A DNA stretch of 64,000 nt from Nissolia schottii (taxonomy: Eukaryota; Streptophyta; Magnoliopsida; Fabales; Fabaceae), in the NCBI GenBank assembly GCA_003254905.1, contig QANU01099245.1, positions 1 through 64,000 of the forward strand. Direction: 5' to 3'. The notes under the pieces were generated by a model. The model was not told the DNA's origin. It searched no databases and saw only the letters and a program-made list of their open reading frames with translations. Positions 10,770 to 23,450 of this stretch are shown here, piece after piece. Numbering within the stretch: position 1 is the stretch's first letter; each line of letters starts with the position of its first letter. The position numbers were made by a program, and so were the translations under genes.

Positions 10770-12804
10770 ATGGAGTTTGTGAGCCCAGAAGGACTTCGCT
10801 TGGATGGTCGCCGGCCAATGGAGGTACTCCTATTCATTTAGTTCTTCTGTCTCTCCCATCGTCTTTCTCTTACCCTCTTTTTGCATTGCAATTCTAGATG
10901 CGGCAAATTCGAGCAGAGATTGGTGCTGTTTCCAAAGCTGATGGGTGCATCACTTTAACTTTTCACCTCAGTTCCTTTTATTTTTCCATGCCATTCAAAC
11001 TTGTTAATTTTTAAATTTCTAAAAGAACAGGTTGTGATTTTGTTCAAATTATTTAGCCCTAAATTTTTCTTTGGTTTTGGAACCAGTTCCGCCGTTTTTG
11101 AGATGGGTAATACCAAAGTGATTGCTGCTGTTTATGGCCCTAGAGAGGTAAATAAGCTTTCAACTCGCATTTCAGCTTTAAGCCCTTACACTATGTTGCC
11201 TTTATTTTCCAACCGTGGTAGCTTGTATGCCTTTCAGGTCCAAAATAGGAGCCAACAAATGAGTGACCAGGCTCTGGTAAAGCTTTTTCTTATCAAGTTA
11301 TATTATGCATGATGTGTATTTTACTGAATATTTATTTGCTGTCTATATGCTTTGCGTGATGTCTGTAGGTTCGGTGTGAGTACAGCATGGCTCATTTCAG
11401 CACTGGAGATCGCATGAGGAAACCAAAGGGCGACAGGTTTTCTCATTTACTTGTTTAAATTATATTCCTAGTCCCTTTTGTGCGATTTTAATGTATCTAT
11501 ACTTGTTGAAATAGTAGCCACGGGATGAATTGGATGGGAGTCTACTCTCTAGGATGAATTGTAACAGTGAATATGGCTTTCTCATCTTGTTAAAGAAGTA
11601 GGCTTCGATTACAAAACATGAGTTATGGCATATTTCTAAGGGACATTTAGAGGTTTGTTTGATTGAGAGGTCAAGTGAATGTAGATACATCATCCTGTCC
11701 TTCCGAATGCTCTTGTTTTGTCAAAAGTCAGCAATGAGCTTCGTGTCCATAAGCATTCAGGTGTAAAATCTGTATTGATCATTACTTCTCTTGATAGGTT
11801 TGTATCGTTTATTTTATGCTTTAACGGTTTAGGATCTTCTTTGTCCGACCAACCATTTGTGCATTTAGATTTTCATTGTCGTAGCCATCAATGGAGGGTG
11901 AGCCTTGATGCAATGGTAATGTTGCTACTTTATGACCAAGAGGTCATTGGTTCAAAACCCGCAAACAACCTCTCTGTTTGCAGGGTTAAGGTTGTGTGCA
12001 TCTACTCTTCCAAGACTCCACCAAGTGGGAGTCTCGTGTATTGGTCAGCCCTTTTTTTTTAATCTTCTTTGACCAACCAACCATTTTTGCATTTAGTTTT
12101 CAATGGCTTAGGCATCAGTTTTTGAAGACAAAAACAAAGTTTTTGTCTTTCAGATTGTGTTGAATTAGTTCTTATCGCAAGGTTCTCTAACACTAGGATG
12201 ATGACCTATTGTTCTTCTTTATTTGACGGAAGTTTTCTTACGCTACAGGAGATCAACTGAAATTTCTATGGTTATCCGACAGACTATGGAAGCATGCATA
12301 ATGACACATTTAATGCCCCGTTCCCAGGTTTTATTACTGTCTTTGGAACTTCTTTTATATCAATTTAAATTGTGTATTTTTCTTACGATTTATTTATTTA
12401 ATTTGCAGATAGATATTTATGTCCAAGTTCTCCAGGCCGATGGAGGTGAGTTGAAACATGATAATGGGATCTTGATTATCATCTATTCCCATTGTATCTA
12501 TATTTTCTCTCTTGTGCTCTTTTCATAATCTGTCTCCTTTTAATTGTTGCCAATATTGAAACAGGTTTTCAGTTTCTTCTAAGCTCTTCTGTTAACCATT
12601 TACTAATTTTGTTCTTGACATTCTGTGTGTAGGAACTAGATCTGCATGTATCAATGCTGCAACATTGGCCCTTGCCGATGCTGGGATCCCTATGCGTGAT
12701 CTTGTGACTTCCTGTAGTGCTGGATACCTTAATAGCACCCCTCTGCTTGGTATGTATATCAGTACATGTTTTACTTGAACTTCAACTCGATAATTGCAAG
12801 GATT

Positions 12805-12840
<36 letters not shown>

Positions 12841-13338
12841 CCTTCTTTTGTTCCAAACATTTTCTAGTTTAGCAGCAGGTCATTGTAATTATTGAAAGTT
12901 GCTGTATCAATATGGGCAGATTTGAACTATGTAGAAGACAGTGCCGGAGGTCCTGATGTAACTTTAGGAATTCTGCCCAAGTTGGATAAAGTGACACTTC
13001 TTCAGGTTAATTTTCGCATTTCGTTTTAGTCAACGATGTAAAGTAAATCAGGGCACAAGATTTTTATGTGCGCTACTCATTTCTCTCTCTTTTTTTTTTC
13101 ACTGCCTGTTGTAGATGGATTCTAAATTACCCATTGACATATTGGAAAATGTAATGCAACTGGCAATTGAAGGCTGCAAAGCTGTTGCAAACTACATTCG
13201 AGAAGTAAGAAGATCTGGACCTTATTTTGTGATGAGAAATGCTATATCCCACATTAATTTCACAGCTTAAGTCCTGATATTACTTGGCAGATTTTGTTGG
13301 AGAACACAAAGCAGCTGGAGTATCGACGGGGCGTATAG
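10770..13338 (+). CDS. RRP41: Exosome core subunit RRP41 (RNase PH-like)
   Basis: Eleven coding exons: 10770-10823, 10898-10944, 11087-11147, 11238-11276, 11369-11436, 12249-12327, 12409-12445, 12633-12749, 12920-13005, 13115-13204, 13291-13338. All junctions are GT-AG, the frame is kept, and the product is 241 residues, the usual length. It starts [20 protein letters not shown] and is a single RNase PH domain, with hallmark runs such as [20 protein letters not shown] and PKGDRRSTEI. RRP41 is part of the six-subunit ring of the exosome, which degrades and processes RNA 3' to 5' in nucleus and cytoplasm; plant RRP41 is known to retain phosphorolytic activity. Introns hold a SINE (11.9-12.06 kb) and a long T run (about 12807-12840). 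No sign of damage. Confidence 0.96.
11897..12060 (+). mobile_element. Au-like SINE in RRP41 intron 5
   Basis: The head reads GTGAGCCTTGATGCAATGGT, close to the plant Au SINE family as I recall it. It is followed by a B-box-like GGTTCAAAACC, a middle part ending near 'aagtgggagtctcgtg', and a terminal T run, which is typical for Au. Unusually, the two flanks (11833-11892 and 12061-12118) are similar over nearly 60 bp. Confidence 0.75.
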
Positions 13339-15060
13339 TTTTCTGGTGGAAGTAATGTTTCCGTTTTGCTGTGTTTGCCAGGAAACATTTTTCGGCACAA
13401 CATGCTGACTGTGAAGCAGGAAATGTGGAGGTGGATGTGCTTTAAAAGCCATTCTCACCTAATTTTTGTTTTGCCTTTGAACTAACAGTGCTTTGTTTCA
13501 TTTTTAGCATAGCTTGAATTAAAAGTTTGCCTGGATTCTGATTCTTCTTCGGCTGTAAATCTCTGGAGTTGCATTCGTTATCATAATTTCGATTTCGATA
13601 TTGAATTTATAATGTGACAATTGTGGTCTAGAATATAATTGTCAATGACCTCTACCTAATAGGAAGCACATGCATTGGAGCGCTCCAATTTATTGTAGTA
13701 ATGGTATAAATTTATTCTCACCTGTTGTGACTGAACAATTTTGGGGTGTTTGTGAGATTTGTTTTAGAGGAGAAGGAAAAGAAATGGAAGATTTTGGGGG
13801 AATTTAATCATAATTTTAATATATTAAAATCATAATTAAGCCTCTCAACATTTCTTTTCATTTTCTTCTGCTTCAAAACAAAACTCACAAACATCTTATA
13901 ATGGATTGTGTTTGGACAATGCTTGTGGTTTGCCCCAAACCCAAACAAACCTTCTGAAATTAGAAGATATGCAGAGTGCAACGTATAATTTACACTACTG
14001 AAAGTGGAGAATCAGTGCTTGGAGTTAGAATCGAATGGTTTAGTAGTGTATTGATTCCAAGTGAGCACACACGTAATTGTGTTCGAAGTTTGGCTGGATT
14101 GGATAGCTTATGACTTTTTTTAGTAGTTAAAAGTTAAATATAGTATAACAAAAGGCATCATTGTTAATTTACATTTCACATTAGTTACTTTTAATTTTAT
14201 TTAAGAAAAATAGTTTTTATAGTAAAAAAATTAATTTTCTGAAATTCCCTTTAACAACGGCCTTGTCTTTTTGCAACATTCTTAAACTCTAATTCTTTCT
14301 CCAGTCTCTAATTTGACCTCAATTTGTTATCACTTTATATAAATGTAAAGAGATTAATTATATTTATTGACAACAGAAAAGAGTTTTGCATTATTGTTCT
14401 ATTATGTGCTTTGAAATTAGTGAAAGCAAGATTCAACCAATTTTATTTATGTGATACATTACATTGTGATGACACTATAAAACTTTTATTTATTGTTAGT
14501 GAATACAAATTAATTTCGTATATAAACTCCAGAAGTTCTAAATAATTATGATCACTTAAACATCTACTCCTAATTTGTCCTTTGAATAGATTGTAGATTC
14601 ATTTAGCCAAACTTTATACTTTCTTTGAGAGTATTGATATTGAAGAATCAAATTTTATTGGAAGCGCTGATTAAGTTTCTTTTACAAAAAGAAAACAATC
14701 ATATTAATACTTAAAATTAATAAACTATATAATAACTTTGTTTTTTTTTTTTCTTTCTTTCTTTAGCCAAAAGATATTTAAAAATTCAAAAATAATATAA
14801 GCGGCATGCTGGATACTCACGATGATTTTGACCTAATAACGAAACAACCTTTTGAAGTATTCCCATAAGCACATAAGAGTTATGATAAAGATCCCTTATA
14901 TGAATAAAATTTTATGAATAACCTACGATTTCCTCGGTTTTTGTGAAAAGCAATGGCATCGCACTAGATATTACGAATGAAATTGGATCGAACATGACCC
15001 GGGTAAGCTAGCTAATAAGTTATAGAATTATTATAAATGTTATTTCTAACATACCATTAA
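13339..15060. other. RRP41 3' flank and intergenic DNA
   Basis: The first few hundred bases are presumably RRP41 3' UTR. A small inverted-repeat element lies at about 13745-13896; the rest is AT-rich with no recognisable gene. Confidence 0.45.
13745..13896. mobile_element. Small stem-loop MITE
   Basis: The left arm (GGTGTTTGTGAGATTTG, then purine-rich) and the inverted right arm (GATGTTTGTGAGTTTTG, then purine-rich) pair imperfectly over about 50 bases around an AT-rich middle. The whole unit would fold into one long hairpin. No coding capacity and no clear target duplication. Confidence 0.55.
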
Positions 15061-15132
15061 ATCAGAGTGGCGCAGCGGAAGCGTGGTGGGCCCATAACCC
15101 ACAGGTCCCAGGATCGAAACCTGGCTCTGATA
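15061..15132 (+). tRNA. Initiator tRNA-Met (CAU)
   Basis: The 72-nt sequence starts ATCAGAGTGGCGCAGCGGAA and ends CTGGCTCTGAT plus discriminator A. The acceptor arms ATCAGAG / CTCTGAT pair perfectly, the anticodon CAT lies at 15093-15095, and the T-arm reads GGATCGAAACC. The A1-U72 pair and the GGG/CCC anticodon stem are marks of eukaryotic initiator tRNA. It is intronless, as expected. Confidence 0.96.
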
Positions 15133-15628
15133 GAAAAGAGTAGCTTCCTGATCCACTTCGTTTTATTTTGTCACGCATTATCTCATGACAATGCCATGTT
15201 CTGCTCACAACGAGTTGATAAGAGTTCACAATGTTTTCATTAGTAATCAACAAACCACCAAGCACTATACCTATCAAAGCATTAGCAACACGTAAAGTCT
15301 AAATTGCCCTTGCCATTATCAAAATATACCTTCAAGTATATATGAAGCAGAAAGCATATCAGAAAGTTATAAACCGAAATTTATGGGGGAAGTGAGATAC
15401 TGTACTCCTTGTTTTTATGGTTATTATCACCAAAGTTCCACAAAATATTTAAAGACAGAAATTTGATAGCCATTCTCACAAAAAACATAGGCTTTTATAA
15501 AAGCAGTTCTAGCCTAATATCACATAAGTAAACCTTGTACTACTAAAAGGCACTATTTCTACAACTCAATGCTACATTGCCAATGTAAGAGTCTGAGACC
15601 ATCAACTGATAAGATTTTCTACAGTTCC
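15133..15628 (-). other. Probable 3' UTR of the epimerase gene and intergenic spacer
   Basis: This lies between the tRNA gene and the stop codon of the minus-strand epimerase gene. No other gene is seen; the part next to 15628 is presumably that gene's 3' UTR. Confidence 0.4.
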
Positions 15629-18600
15629 TCAAAGGCCACTTCGATCAAGACCCAACCGCTCACTACAAAAACTCGATGGCACGACCGAGAGCTGAAGCCG
15701 CCCTGTCCATTCCTCCCCAGGCTTCAAGTTGACAGGTTTCTCGATCACTGCCCCATCAACACAAAGCATCTGTTTATACTCCTCATCGCCAAAGTCCGCC
15801 ATCAACTTTGACTTCTTCTCCCATGGATTCCACACAGCTGCACTTTGGGGAAAACAGAACTATTAAACTACCGACAAAATGGACTGGATTGCACCACTTT
15901 TTCTATTCCAATTGCTAAGTTAGTGTTGTTTGTATGATTGAAGGAACAAGCTCTCAATATAAGGATGAAATTGTAGGCTTTTGCATTAGACAGGATGCTG
16001 TACTAGCTAAATAGCAAAGTAGCTTACCAACATCAGGGAGTCCTTCCTTTCTTATAAGGAATGTCCGTTTCCTCTCATGATCTAGAACTGCAATTATACT
16101 TGGAGAGCTAAGATAAACTCGATCCACCTGTGATGGAAAAAAAAAAGGGATGAAGTTGAAAACCTCTGCCTTCAATAGATAAAAAAAAGTAAAGACTTTT
16201 TTCTTTTTAACTAAAGACTTCATGAATAGCGTGAATATGTGATTGACAAAACTACATGGACAACGATTGCAGATGCAGTAATGTAAACCTAAAGAAAAAG
16301 ATTAAATTGCACTATGGAAATGCTGTTAGCACATGCACCTCAGACTCAAATGTTATCGCATCTCCCTGTTCTGTAAATCGTTCTTTTTGGAAAAGGTTAT
16401 CTAGATAGTCAAGTGTCTCCAGACCTTCAATCCTTATCTCGCTGTACAAAGTAGCTAATGTCAGTTAAAATTACCAAAGCTAAAAAGAGTACCTTATCTA
16501 AAATTATGAAAGAGGGAGAAAGTCTAGTGAAATACATATAATATCAGTACTATGTATGTAGAGCTCATTTACCAAAATATTCAAATAAATCATCCCAATA
16601 GGCAAAGCATTAGAAACAAAAGACCATATATAGTCTTCAGCAGCTTCTAAAGAAGATACACAGTCCTCTCTAATCAGATTAATTGTTAAAACCCACAATT
16701 TAAAGCCTAGAGTAAACAATTCATTTAATGTATATATCTCCAGAAAATGCTTATTTTAGATGAATAGACCAAGTATTTATCTTTGATGAAACCTGAAGAA
16801 GGAACAATCATAAATGCTACGCGGGCCCCTGACCACAGAACTGTAAGGGTGTGTTTGGCAAAGTAAAGAAATTGAGAGGAAAGAAGATGAGAGGAAAGAA
16901 AATGGGTGGATTTGTATTTTCCATAAGTATGTTTGGATCAAAGGAAAGCGAGAGGAAATAAAATAGAAGGATAATGATATTAAATGATAATTTTATCCTT
17001 GGGTCATTATAAAAAGTTATTTCAATCACAAATTAGTAGGGATAATATTGGAATTAGTAACAAAATTACCATTTCCTTCCATTTTCCACAAAAAAAATTG
17101 TTGGGTCCCATGTGTCTTTTTACACTATTCATTCTTTCCTTCCACGCTCATTTTACATCCAAACAAGAGTCCTTCCAATTTCTTTCCTCTCCTTCCATTT
17201 TCCACTCAACCAAACACTACCTAAGTGTTTCAGAAGCAATTTGATGTACAAGAGAATAAAAAAGGGTTGGACATAATCCTACAACCTTCAGAAAGGGAAT
17301 GAAGACCAAGTATTAGAAAGAATTATTATCCATACCTGATGTCCGAAACCATTAAGTGTGTGTGATATGCGAATGAGAAACTAAATGGCTTGCCATTGAT
17401 ATTCCTGACTCGTGATATCAAAGTCAGATCTCCATCTGCTGTAAGAGACACCCGAAGACGGAACTCAAAACTGATACAATTAGTCATTTGTTAGCTTACT
17501 ACTGCTTGAAAGTTACTTCAAACAAAGAGTGAGAAGTACTATAAAATGTATGCATCAGATTCAAACCACCATAACGGGGCACTCAAAGTGTCACTCCATT
17601 CCAATAGACTATGTGAATTATAATTGATAAGCTAAGGTTATATGGCATCTAAGTTCATACCTATGTGGCCAGCACTTCATATCTTCCTCAGATGATTTCA
17701 GCAGCAGGTCAATAAAGGATTTCCCACTGGAATCATTTGCAGGAAGAGGAGGCGGATTATCTTCAATTTCCCACATTTTGTTTCTTGCAAATCCATGCAG
17801 CTCCATTGATCCACAGTTTCCAAACTATTACACAAATCAAGCCTAAGGTAGGTGAGTTGTGTACGTTTGAGTTTAATGAGAACAAACAAACAAAATAGTA
17901 ATTAAATATACCTGTGGGAAACATATAGGAATTCCTCCTCGCATAGCTTTCGGAGCCTTGAAAATTGCCTACAATTGCAAATAAGAGCAAGGTGTATCAG
18001 ATGACCAGTCCTCTTTATGAGGTAATGATTGGTTAAAATTCCATTTTCTACAAAATCACCATCTGCCAGACAAGGTACAGAACAGGTAGCCAACTAGCAA
18101 CTCTTCTTGTTATAAACCAACGATTGGTTAAAATTCCATTTTCTACAAAATCATCATCTGCCAAACAAGGTACAGAAAAGGTAGCCAACTAGTAACTCTC
18201 ATTGTTATAAACCAACATTTGGTTAAAATTCCATTTTCTACAAAATCATCATCTGCCAAACAAGGTAGCCAACTAGTAACTCTCATTGTTATAAACCAAC
18301 ATTTAGCAATTGGATATACCATTAGAGTTTTCAGTATACCAATATTCACCCATTGTGGTTCAATGATGTCCACACATCTATATCCACCTATTGCTATATT
18401 TGCCAACATGATATCACTCACCCAAAAACAAGATAGAAAGAGAGAATGCATTATTAATCAATACCCCTTTTCTCCCCTCCTTTTTTTCCATTAATAAAAT
18501 ACAAAAGATTACAATGCTTCAACCTCTACATTTGTTCAATTTCTTGGGGGCTCAGATTACTCTACCATCCGAGTCAATGCTCTTATATACCATCAGCAAT

Positions 18601-19125
18601 ACAGCGCAGTTTAGAATGAAATGAACTCATCTGTGAAAGTTGTACGATTATGAAATGTTCAAATGAATTTTCCTGAAGAGCACCGTCAGCTGATGAATTG
18701 ATAATCTACAAAATCTAAAAAAATAAATATAAAAAAAATAAAGACACACCTTGCTGCTTGTGAATAGAAGTTCTTCCCCGTGTTCATTTCGCCAGGAAGT
18801 GACCTGTGCCCCAAGTAAGCTTACCTAATTTCAAGAAAGCAACAGTTAACCCCAAAGCCACTAGCAACCTAAATTATATACTCAAATTAAACCAGAAATG
18901 CCACAATGAGTCAAGATTACCATCATGGATTGACATCAGAAGTCATAAATGATAAAACCATGACTCAATCAAATGTAAAAACTGAAGCGAAGACAACAAT
19001 GAACAAGTTCTCACCCGTGCCGAAGCACCTTGTGGGTTCCGAAGCATGATTTGATCAATTCCATTCCAATCTTTTGTAATTTCCGTTGCTGCTCTATAGT
19101 CCCACACAGCTGCAGAATGCCCCAT
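15629..19125 (-). CDS. Glucose-6-phosphate 1-epimerase-like protein
   Basis: Eight coding exons on the minus strand: 19015-19125, 18750-18824, 17912-17968, 17661-17824, 17336-17470, 16339-16441, 16028-16127, 15629-15837. All are GT-AG with frame kept, giving 317 residues, normal for the family. The protein is one galactose-mutarotase-like beta-sandwich. Visible signatures are GAQVTSWRNEHGEELLF (about 42-58), MRGGIPICFPQ (71-81), FSFAYHTHLMVSDIS with the probable catalytic His172, and VWNPW near the start of the last exon, followed by FGDEEYKQMLCVD. The enzyme is expected to interconvert alpha and beta glucose 6-phosphate in the cytosol; substrate is inferred from family. Exon 1 starts at the first in-frame ATG after a leader intron. 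Introns contain a 95-bp tandem repeat and a Tourist-like MITE. Confidence 0.93.
16847..17221. mobile_element. Tourist-like MITE, 375 bp, in epimerase intron 5
   Basis: Ends are GGGTGTGTTTGG and, inverted, GGTAGTGTTTGG. The element is flanked by the 3-bp duplication TAA (16844-16846 and 17222-17224), the pattern of PIF/Harbinger-type Tourist elements. The inner arms (AGAGGAAAGAAGATGAGAGG versus its pyrimidine-rich partner) can pair, so it is a long imperfect hairpin with no coding capacity. Confidence 0.8.
18027..18304. repeat. 95-bp tandem repeat, about three copies
   Basis: Three adjacent copies begin at 18027, 18122 and 18217, each containing GGTTAAAATTCCATTTTCTA and AGGTAGCCAACTAG. The first two are 95 bp; the third is 84 bp, lacking about 11 bp (TACAGAAAAGG). 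The array lies in intron 2 of the epimerase gene. Confidence 0.9.
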
Positions 19126-20190
19126 CCAAAATAATTACTGAAAACAGTCTAGGTCCTCTACTTCTCCGCCTATTGAGCAAACCCTAATAAGCTTCTCAAA
19201 TTCTGTGCACGCCGATGCCAAAGGATTGATTGAAGGGGAATCGAGACCACATCTACACTAATAAAAACAAGTGAATTACCCTAGTCAATCAAAAGCAAAA
19301 TCCCAACTGTAAATTTAACTCGCCTAATCTCTCCTCAATTATATGATTCCGAACAAGGGACCTCTAAACCTATTTAAAAGAAAAACAATAAAAAAAAGGC
19401 AAAAATTAGGAAAACATGATTTCCATTATTAAAGCCCTGAAAGCCCAAAAGAGAAACATTACCCTTTAAACATTTGGCAACTGCATATAACCTACCTGGC
19501 ACACATGTAAACACATATGCCTTGAAACTTGTCAGGTTTATAGCAGAAAAAGACAATTAAATATTGAATAGACTCGGGAAAAATTCTAAAAAAAAAAAAA
19601 AACTACAATAAATAAATAAAACAAGATATATAATGAAAGTTATATTCCATTCAAAAAGAAAAAAATTATAAAAAATAAATTTAGGAAAATGTAACTTTTA
19701 TGGAATGAAGCCAACCCAATTAGTAAAATCAAAAACCCCTTCAAACTCAACATACCACATATGGAATTAAACCCAACTGCTAAAACGAAATCCCATAGAA
19801 CTACAGAGACATATATCAAATCACTTAGTACTTACTCTAACAATCCTGAACTAGGAATCCTACAAGAACCCGAAAACTGACACCAGGTCCTGGATGCAGA
19901 AGAAGGAGTAGGAGCCAGAACAATGCATTTCTCTCAATTGGGTTCAGAAATTCCCACATCCAGTGAAGAGAAGAAGCAACACCTGCATCTCAAAGGAATA
20001 AGAACAGTAATGTAGAAAGGAACCCTTTTCTTAGAAGGATATTCATACAAATCCAAACTTGCAGAGAAATCAAGGAAAGTTCAAAACTTTCAACCAACCC
20101 ACGATTTGAAAAGGCTAGAGAAGCTAGCAGGTGGCTAAATTGTGGGAAAATGTGACAAAAATTTATATATTATATAAGAAATCTGAAAGA
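19126..20190 (-). promoter_or_regulatory. Leader exon, leader intron and TATA region of the epimerase gene
   Basis: On the minus strand a TATA-like stretch (TTATATAATATATAAAT) lies near 20161-20178. A probable non-coding exon ends with CAG before a GT donor at 19982. A CTGTTTTCAG acceptor then ends at 19138, just 12 bases before the ATG. This gives an 845-base leader intron (19138-19982). The splice sites are visible; use of them is inference. Confidence 0.5.
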
Positions 20191-21448
20191 GTGAAGATAA
20201 ATCAGAGAAAAGAGAGATCTAGGACGTGGAGATACGAGACGTACACATGTACAAACCGTCAAAAAATTTGAACTTTTTTAATGTGTCAAGTTCAAATTTT
20301 TAATGCAAAAAACAAAATATTTAAATAAGGGGTACACCGTTTCTGTGTATAAGGATGAAAGCTACCTTTTTCTGTGGATTGTGGTGGAGCGAGATTCAAG
20401 GGTCACAATTCACAAACAAAACCCTGCGAAGGAAAACAATTAAATATTTTAACCTCAAAGATTTTCACAGCCATCGGTATCACTTCACCTCAGCACACTA
20501 TTTTGAAGGACATACGTTTGCATTTCCTTCATCTTTTTCTGCAATGAGTTGTTGAATATGGATTTGCCGCTGCGGTTTCGGGCTTATCTTAGAAATATGG
20601 TTCCTTTTTCTCTTCTCAAAAACACTCGCCGTTTTTCGTTTTTATAACTACTACTTGTTATAAATAAAGCAAAGATAGCGAGAAAAATTCAAGTTACGAT
20701 GTAAGGAGATTTCATTGCAATAATCATTCAAAAATTCAAGTTACGAGTAAAAATATTTTAATGTTCGTACTTTTGTTTTGTAAATACATATTTATTTTTA
20801 TGAGTTTTTTAACAATATTTTTATGACATTTATTAGTAAACACTTATTAGTAAAATCTTAAAAGTAAACTTAATTATTTTAAAAGATTAATTTGTATTTA
20901 CTGACAATATAAAATAATTTTAAATTATCATTTAATTGTGTGCTAACATATAAATAGAGTTTATTAAGTGTTTTTCTTATATCTTTAAAAGTCTTCTAAA
21001 TAACAATATGAACAGAGAAGCAAAATTATTTTCGCAGTCAATAAATACAAATTTATAATCTCACATGTCCACACACAATTAAAATATAATTTAAATTTTT
21101 ATTTGTATGTATAAAAGAATTTTACATTATTATCTACTTATATATTACTAAATAATATTAATTCTCACATTCATTATCAATACATAAATCAAATTTTATT
21201 AATGCGAGAATACATGATAAAGTAGCAATGTAATTTTAGTTTATGTGGTGTATAAAAAATAAATTCATCCAAATAATAGACAGAAAAATCAATTTACTTC
21301 TTCTTGCAATTGAATCTATGGTCTTGTGATTACTTTTACACTAGTAAAACAAAAAGACTTGAATTTAAGTCATACGATATTAGGGTAAATTAAAAAAATT
21401 TCTACTATCTTAATAAAATAAAATAAAAAATCAATTCACTTCTTAGTA

Positions 21449-21479
<31 letters not shown>

Positions 21480-22789
21480 AAGAAGTAACTGTTTTCGGTA
21501 TCAATTCATTTTTTCCTTTTCTACCCTTACATAATTATAGATATTCTTTTCTCTTTATATAGATTTTATATTTTTTGCATTTCACTCAAACTACTTTATC
21601 TTATAATCTTATATCATTCCACATTAAAACACCAGCTTAATAGACCTGTAAATGTTTGTTAAGCCACTACTCATATGTATTATGACTATTCAAGTTGTCT
21701 ACATCCAAGGGTGGAGCCTCCCTTTGGGTAAGGGGGCAGAAACCATCCCCCAAAAAAATGTTTTCTTTGTAAATTTGGTAGTTTTTTAAATTATATTACT
21801 TAGAAGGAAAATAGTGAACTATATTAATAAGTCATTTTTTAATTAAATTACCCACTCTCAATTAAATAAGAGTAAAAATTAAAAAATATATATTATTTTA
21901 TTTGTTAAATTGGCATTAGTCTCCCTTACCGTAACTGTCTAACTCTGTCTTGTCTACATTAGGGTCAATATTTCAATTTTAACATCTAGTGATAATTATA
22001 TTTCTTTTAGATTGTTAATATTAGAAGTCTATTAACTAGCTATATTAGTTAATTTGATTCAGATAGTTGGACTTATACTATTAGCTAATTTAAAGATCTA
22101 TGATAAGAATTGTGTTTGATGATAATGATAATTTGCAATAACAAACCTGGATTTGATTGTATGTTTATCCTTTCGATGCATTTGGAAATGAAAAGCAAGC
22201 AAAATACATTGCAACAAAATTGGGGGTGAGTCTCTTATAAGTGTTTTTATTTTCTCTTTGAGCTTAAGTGAAATAAAGGAAATGAAAAAAACAAAAAAGC
22301 ATTTCCTTGTACTTATAGCAACATGGTAAGTATACAATTGCAAACTCACGATCACTTTAATCAAAATGTACGCACTACACTAGTTTGAAACTGGATCCAA
22401 ATACATGCATATATACCTTCATAAATGTCTAAATGATTCAAATAGTTCATTGTAAGATACAGGAACCTAACCTAATGATTGTGTATTATATAAGGGTTTT
22501 TTTTTTTAATATATAAAAATTATATAAGGTTATTGAACGCACATGGTCTAGATCTAAGATTTAAGTGTTATATTTAACAATTGTAAGCCAATAAGATTCA
22601 TGCATATATGTAGGTACTTAAAGGGAATTATGGATTGATTACGAAAAGAAACATCAGTGCGGTTTAAATGACAGCATCCCCGTTCTTATCACTTGTAAAG
22701 TTGAGGAAGTTCTCATGATTTGGGCTTAAAGCTTTGCATTTGATATAAATTAATGTAGATGTCATCCCAAGCACGGAATATATTATCTT
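20191..22789. other. AT-rich intergenic DNA
   Basis: No gene, RNA gene or bounded transposon is recognisable. A short TA run followed by a GA run lies at about 21452-21480. Confidence 0.5.
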
Positions 22790-23450
22790 TGTGCAATGCC
22801 ATAATTTAATTTTCTTTTTAAATTTTTACACAATATCACATCTTATTAATTTTTTTACAGCGTCACGTTTTATTTTGATTATAGTATAATGTCACATTTT
22901 ATTTTAATTATAGAGAGAAATCATGTTTTCTTTCAATTCATTCGAAATGTCATGTTTCCTTTTAATTTTGGTGAGATGTCACATTTTGTTTAAATTATCA
23001 TGCAATGATACATTTTTTAAAAATTATCGTACAATATCACATTTCCACTCAATGCTCACACAATGCCATGTTTCCTTTTAATTACTGCGAGAAGCCGCAT
23101 TTCTTAAAATTATTGTTCAATGTAATGTTTCCTTCTAACTATCATGAGATAACATTTCCTTCTAATTGTCGGGAGATGTCACAGTTCTTTCAATTTTTCG
23201 TGTAATGCTACATTTTCTTACAATTTTTGTGCAATATGTCACAATTTCTTGCAATATGAGTGGCACGTCACATTTCTTTCTAGCGGAAAGTCACGTTTTC
23301 TTTAAATTTCCGTACAATGTCACGATTATTTCTATTTTCCACACAATTTTACATTTTCACACAATTCCCAAGCGCAATTCCACATTTCTTCCAATTACGA
23401 GAAGTCACATTTTCTTCAAATTTCGTGTTATGTCAAATTTCCTTTTGTGT
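22790..23450. repeat. Degenerate ~29-bp minisatellite, about 23 units
   Basis: A weakly conserved motif of the form 'aatGTCACATTTtcttt.aatt' recurs about every 25-31 bases. Examples start near 22891, 22951, 22977, 23036, 23176, 23265, 23317 and 23403. Units differ a lot from one another, so this is an old array. The open frames over it (23005-23505) simply reflect the repeat and are not a gene. Confidence 0.75.
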
